64,000 nt of DNA from Aporrectodea caliginosa (taxonomy: Eukaryota; Annelida; Clitellata; Crassiclitellata; Lumbricidae), in assembly GCA_020284085.1 (NCBI GenBank), contig JACEVL010000943.1, positions 131,001 through 195,000 of the forward strand, in the 5' to 3' direction. Positions 59,216 through 64,000 of this stretch are shown here, one piece after another. Position 1 is the stretch's first letter, and every line of letters starts with the position of its first letter. The notes under the pieces are model-generated. The model was not told the DNA's origin. It searched no databases and was given only the letters and a program-made list of their open reading frames with translations. Made by a program: the position numbers and the translations under genes.

Positions 59216-59820
59216 CAGTTCCTGACGTAGAAGAAGAGCAGTCCCATCATAAGCAGCCCTGAGGCATCATCATATGTATGAAGTGTTAGCGACTTCATTG
59301 TATTAGCCTCGGCATATGAGGACGAATGAGGACGAATGGTCAGTCCTCTCCCTCACCGTCTCATCTTCCCTCCGACAGTTTACGGTCAGTGTACTCATTA
59401 TAGATGAGTTGACTAGGGAGTGCAGCTGGAGCAGAAATCTCAAAACAAATTTCTGCCAAACCCTCGATCTCTCCATTGGCAGTCTAGCTGCACGTTAGCC
59501 AATACACTATCGAGAGATGGTATCTGCTAATTTCACAGTGATAGGTAAACAAATGGAGCGAATTCTAGGAATTGGTTTCTGTTTTTTGAGCCTAACATTT
59601 GCTAATGCTACAAATATTGCCACTGCCAATTGTCTCATTTCCATTTCCCATCACAATTGATGTTCGCTCGTTGCCAGCCCCATTGCCCCATGCATTGCCA
59701 CTGCCATCGACCGACGACGATGCATTGTCACCACGTCCACTAAACATTACGCAGACAACTTAGCGACGCATCAACCCAACATCAAGGCCATCCCTTCGTC
59801 CGTCACTCCTTCTGTCTGTC

Positions 59821-59932
59821 CCACCGTCCGTCCGTCCGTCCGTCCGTCCGTCCGTCCGTCCGTCCGTCCGTCCGTCCGTCCGTCCGTCCGTCCGTCCGTC
59901 CGTCCGTCCGTCCGTCCGTCCGTCCGTCCGTC
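59821..59932. repeat. (CCGT)n tetranucleotide array
   Basis: Nearly pure, about 28 units, ending 58 bp before the hAT-type transposon. Confidence 0.96.
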
Positions 59933-59990
59933 CATCATCCATTCTTTCGTCCGTGTATCCGTTCACCCTTTGTCCGTGACAGCTCTTGGG

Positions 59991-61858
59991 TAGGGTGGTC
60001 CAAATACATAAAAGTCAAGCTAGGGACCAAAATACCCCCTACATTTTTTACACTTGCTATTTGTATTATCCTGGCAAAATTTCAGCTTCCTACTCCAACT
60101 GGAAGACGGTGCTCAATGACATAAACTTACACCATTGTAATCGTCATGTAAAAGCAAAAATTAATGTGTTACAAATTGTGATCATCTTGGTAACTTTCTT
60201 ATGGAATTATGCAGTTATGTTCTCTTACTAACTTTTATATTTAGGACTCATTGGACAGTTCTTATTACAGATTTTGCTGTCTACTTCCTGTTCATTACCA
60301 GACATTGTACTGAAATTTATTTTTGTTGATATATGTACAAACGGTACTGTTTATGCAACACACAATTCCAGAATTCATATCTTTGATTGCATTTCATCTG
60401 CATTCTGCAGCATTTCATACATTGATATATACATACAAACAATATATGTATATATGTACAGATATATATATATATATATACATAAATACATACATAAATA
60501 CATACATACATACAAAGCTAAAAATGAACATGATGATTCCGTAATAGGCGAATCTATACCAGATTGTCCCTTGGTGGTTAACAGGGTTGGTAAACTGCTT
60601 TCCGAGATTTTTGAAAGCACTTAACCGCTTATCAGTGCTGGTTTCTGAAGGTGACAAATTGTAATTGTATTTGTTAACCTGCTAGGAATTCTAAAGTTGG
60701 TCTCTGGAAGAGGACTTAATGAAGCCAAGTCTATTCATGATCTGCTGGAAGCATTGAAGTTGACTGAAAAAGTTCAAGTCATGAGCTTTGACACTACTTC
60801 TGTGAACACTGGTCGCTTGAATGGAGCATGTGTTCTTCTGAAAAATATAATTGGTCGAGAGCTCCTGCGATTGGCTTGATGTCACCCTTTCATGGAACTG
60901 ATCTTAGCTATGGATTTCACTTTTGAGCCTTTAAGTTATCTAAACATACCAGTATTCAAGAGTTTTAAGGCTGCTTGGGAAATGTGACATATGACAAATT
61001 GCAAAGTCTGGAGCCAAATTCTGAAACAGAAAATTTCCGTGAATCCACCATCACCTGCCTCAACAATGAGGCTGGAAGGAAATGGCAGAAGATGAAGATT
61101 GTGCAGATTGTCCAATGAGTCCAGTGAACGGATTGTGAGAGGTAGGGCAAACAGACTTCATGAGGTAGCAAGCTTAAGAGATTTTGCTACAAAGAGCAAT
61201 TTTGTTACAAAAAGCAAAGCTACTCCAGTCCCTGAAGTAGGTGTTTCATTTCTCACCCTTCCACCAGACGTGAGAACGCAGACCAGGCGTTAGAACGCAG
61301 AATATCAACATTCAACATGGAAAGAAATGGATCGGAGCATTGCGTGTCAGTCGAACACGGTGTCAAGCTCTTTGAAGAATTCAGCAGCCTCCTCCACATG
61401 ATGAGGAAAGTTGTTGCCTTTCTCCTGCAAGTTTTTGAGGCAAACAGAACGGCTGTTCCCACTGATACTACGAAGAATTCTTCTATACATGCATTGCTGA
61501 AGAAATGAAGTTCTGCGACACATACTTCTTGGGACATCATTTGAGAGTTGTTGATTGTTTATATGTTTCCTTGCAGCAAATAATATTGCTAACATGATAT
61601 AACTACTGTCTGTGTATATTGGTAAATTAATAATCTTATCATAATTTAAGATTTCAAGACGTTATGCGTATTTTCTAACCGATCGCACTATATGGTAAAG
61701 GGGGTACAGAGGGAGGGTCCGTGAGCACCGTCTTCCAATTGGAATAGGAAGCTGAAATTTTGCCACAATGATACTATTAACAGGTGTAAAAAACTGAGGG
61801 GGTATCTTGGACGCTAGCTTGAACTTCATGTTTTACCATGTGACCATGAACCACCCTA
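59991..61858. mobile_element. hAT-type DNA transposon, 1868 bp, with 8-bp target duplication
   Basis: The ends are TAGGGTGGTCCA and, inverted, TAGGGTGGTTCA. CTCTTGGG flanks both sides exactly (59983-59990 and 61859-61866). Inside, imperfect inverted similarity extends about 130 bp per side (ATACCCCCT, GGCAAAATTTCAGCTTCCTA, GGAAGACGGTGCTCA). The interior encodes transposase-like remnants on the + strand. The 8-bp duplication and terminal layout suggest the hAT superfamily; the protein should be tested for this. Confidence 0.88.
60675..61510 (+). pseudogene. Transposase-like remnant inside the 60-kb element
   Basis: The frame at 60697 reads VSGRGLNEAKSIHDLLEAL, then VQVMSFDTTSVNTGRLNGAC, VLLKNIIGRELLRLA and, after a stop, a CRHPFMEL segment. 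The FDTTxxNTGRxNGAC phrase followed by GRxLLxLACRHH is, from memory, typical of an abundant transposase-like family in invertebrates. Residues from 61317-61508 (VVAFLLQVFEANRTAVP) may be a later part. The length is well below that of an intact transposase and stops interrupt it. Confidence 0.65.
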
Positions 61859-61902
61859 CTCTTGGGGCCATCGTTTGTCCATCGTCCGTACCTGCGTCTG
61901 CC

Positions 61903-61968
61903 CATCTGTCCGTCCATCTGTCCGTCCATCTGTCCGTCCATCTGTCCGTCCATCTGTCCGTCCATCTG
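61903..61968. repeat. 12-bp CATCTGTCCGTC tandem repeat
   Basis: Five or more copies. The sequence just after it (TTCGTGACGGTTCTTAAAGCC) resembles that left of the hAT-type element (TCCGTGACAGCTCTTGGG). Confidence 0.93.
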
Positions 61969-61989
61969 TTCGTGACGGTTCTTAAAGCC

Positions 61990-62630
61990 ATCGAAGAGGT
62001 ACATTAACATCCATTACCCTTACCTTGCTGGTATCAAGAAACTCTAAGACATCGTCTTTCTAACCTAGTTCAAAATGCTTTCTTTATATTTCGACTATCT
62101 ATGTGTCGGCATGGTCGAATTACATCAATTACTTATTGAGGTCTTTTAATGCTATTGGTCTTATTCATCAAAGTCTATTAGAATGGTTTAAAATAAAAAC
62201 ATCGTTTGACTTTGATTTTATGCTGTAAAACGTATCAAGTGTTAGATATGCATTCAAGCATCAACTGACGTTGAGCTATTTGCCTGAGGAGTGAATTAGA
62301 AGCTAAAGACTCAATGATCAGTGTTTGCGTTGTTGGGAGTTTCCTTCTACTTACCCCTCTGCTAAGTAACGGAGTTTGAACGGAGTTTGAGAGGGTCAGG
62401 TTTTAACCCCCAGCTCAATTGTTTTATGTGCAACTGTTACAATGTTAGCTTTGACCGTACACTCGTGCACTATGGCAATCTGTAAAAATTTTACAATTGA
62501 ATTGTCGACCACCAGCTCGATTTTGACAACTGAAAGTCTGGAACACTCTCAATGACTCAACCCATAATTATGCTTAATGCGCAGGACAATAGTAGGCGCA
62601 TTACTCATTGAAATGAAGCAGCATATAATA
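61990..62630. other. No gene recognised
   Basis: No supported exon or element. Confidence 0.4.
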
Positions 62631-62634
62631 ATAA

Positions 62635-63166
<532 letters not shown>

Positions 63167-63439
63167 TTTTGCCTCTCGGGAAAAAACTAAATAATAATAG
63201 GCCTAATAATACTAACAGCAGCAGTAGTGGAGTTACTATAAGTTTAACGATCACTTTTTGGCGGGTATGGGTACGAATAGAGTATATCTATTTATAGCCT
63301 TGAAACCGACTATAAGTTTAAGCATCAATTCCTCCAGAACGACTATTAGTTTAAGCACCAATTCAAAGGTCAATCGATTACATCAGCCTGAAACAGACAC
63401 CCACTAAAGCTGTGGGAGGATCATTTCAAGGTCGCTCTT

Positions 63440-63900
63440 CTTAGGGCAGCTACCACTCCCTCCCCCTCCCTTGCAAGGTGCCCAAGCTCATTGAATATTC
63501 ATTAACAACAAAGTGGGCAGCTTTTTACACTACAGCCGCCCATTCGGTTTGGGCTATTATCCTTTCACACATAGGCATGCTGCCAATTTTTACTCGCCAG
63601 CGCGCAGCAATGCTCATTGAATATTCATTAACTACATTTTGCATTGTTTTACTATACATGTAGCACCTTTTTTAGGCGCTAGCCTACAACTACCAACCAT
63701 TCAACTCAAACCTCTTTGGCTTGCAAGGCGCCCAAGCAACACGCTTAAAATCTTCATTAAGCTCAATTTGCAATATTTACAATACACGCAAATGCACTCT
63801 AAGCCTTCATCAGCCTTTTACACGCTTAATGGCCGCACATCTTAGCCATTACACGCTGAAGCCAAAGCATTTGGCGTTTCTACTTGCATCAAATGAGCGA
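63440..63900. repeat. Direct-repeat region at the right edge, class unknown
   Basis: CTCATTGAATATTCATTAAC occurs at 63487 and 63613, about 125 bp apart, and GGTGCCCAAGC / GGCGCCCAAGC at 63476 and 63728. The rest of the region is unassigned. Confidence 0.6.
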
Positions 63901-64000
63901 GCAAGCCAGTGAATTATAGAATGAGGCACTCAGTTAGACTTCACACAATACCTAAACCTTGTATTTCTCGTCAATTTTAGAAAGAAAGAAGAAGGCACAG

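Overview
The window is animal nuclear DNA. Real coding sequence is split into short exons bounded by GT and AG. The rest is dense in CR1-like LINE remnants, tRNA-derived SINEs, terminal-inverted-repeat DNA transposons and very long microsatellites. The octamer TAGGCCTA is strikingly common (15 copies by hand count, about one expected). No bacterial gene organisation, rRNA or CRISPR is visible. A marine invertebrate is the best guess; an echinoderm or related deuterostome is possible, but the sequence alone does not settle it.

Two host genes can be reconstructed completely, both on the + strand. The first (26042-29425, 4 coding exons, 166 aa) is a calmodulin-like protein with four canonical EF-hand loops and a lengthened, charged central linker. 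The second (43892-51091, 6 coding exons, 347 aa) is a phospholipid phosphatase of the PLPP/LPP (PAP2) family. It has the three catalytic motifs K-x6-RP, PSGH and SR-x5-H-x3-D. Its tiny first exon (21 codons plus one base) lies 2.7 kb upstream of exon 2, and all reading-frame phases close. The two genes do not obviously work together beyond both being signalling components (calcium sensing; bioactive lipid turnover).

Layout. 1-2.4 kb: purine-rich microsatellites and unassigned DNA. 2.4-3.6 kb: a LINE endonuclease fragment split by a short hAT-like element, then a LINE 3' end. 5.1-5.35 kb: (GGT)n. 6.9-7.2 kb: a 33-bp minisatellite. 8-12.6 kb: one more short hAT-like copy, otherwise unassigned. 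12.6-15.9 kb: the most unusual object, a DNA transposon whose arms are inverted arrays of a ~160-bp unit (six left, five right) around a decayed transposase-like core with a C-terminal cysteine cluster. 19.9-21.0 kb: a hAT-like element with a perfect 8-bp target duplication, carrying a LINE fragment. 22.6-25.0 kb: LINE and decayed transposon-encoded sequence. 26-29.4 kb: the calmodulin-like gene. 29.7-43 kb: LINE 3' ends, a 430-bp ATGT array, SINEs and an LTR-like remnant. 43.9-51.1 kb: the PLPP gene, whose introns hold an 83-bp hAT-like element, SINEs and LINE pieces. 53.8-55.1 kb: a MITE and a large (AAT)n array. 57.7-58.5 kb: LINE. 60.0-61.9 kb: a hAT-type transposon with transposase remnants. 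62.6-63.2 kb: a second large (AAT)n array.

All coordinates, target duplications and splice phases were read by eye. Family names for mobile elements rest on motif memory and target-site length, not on searches.
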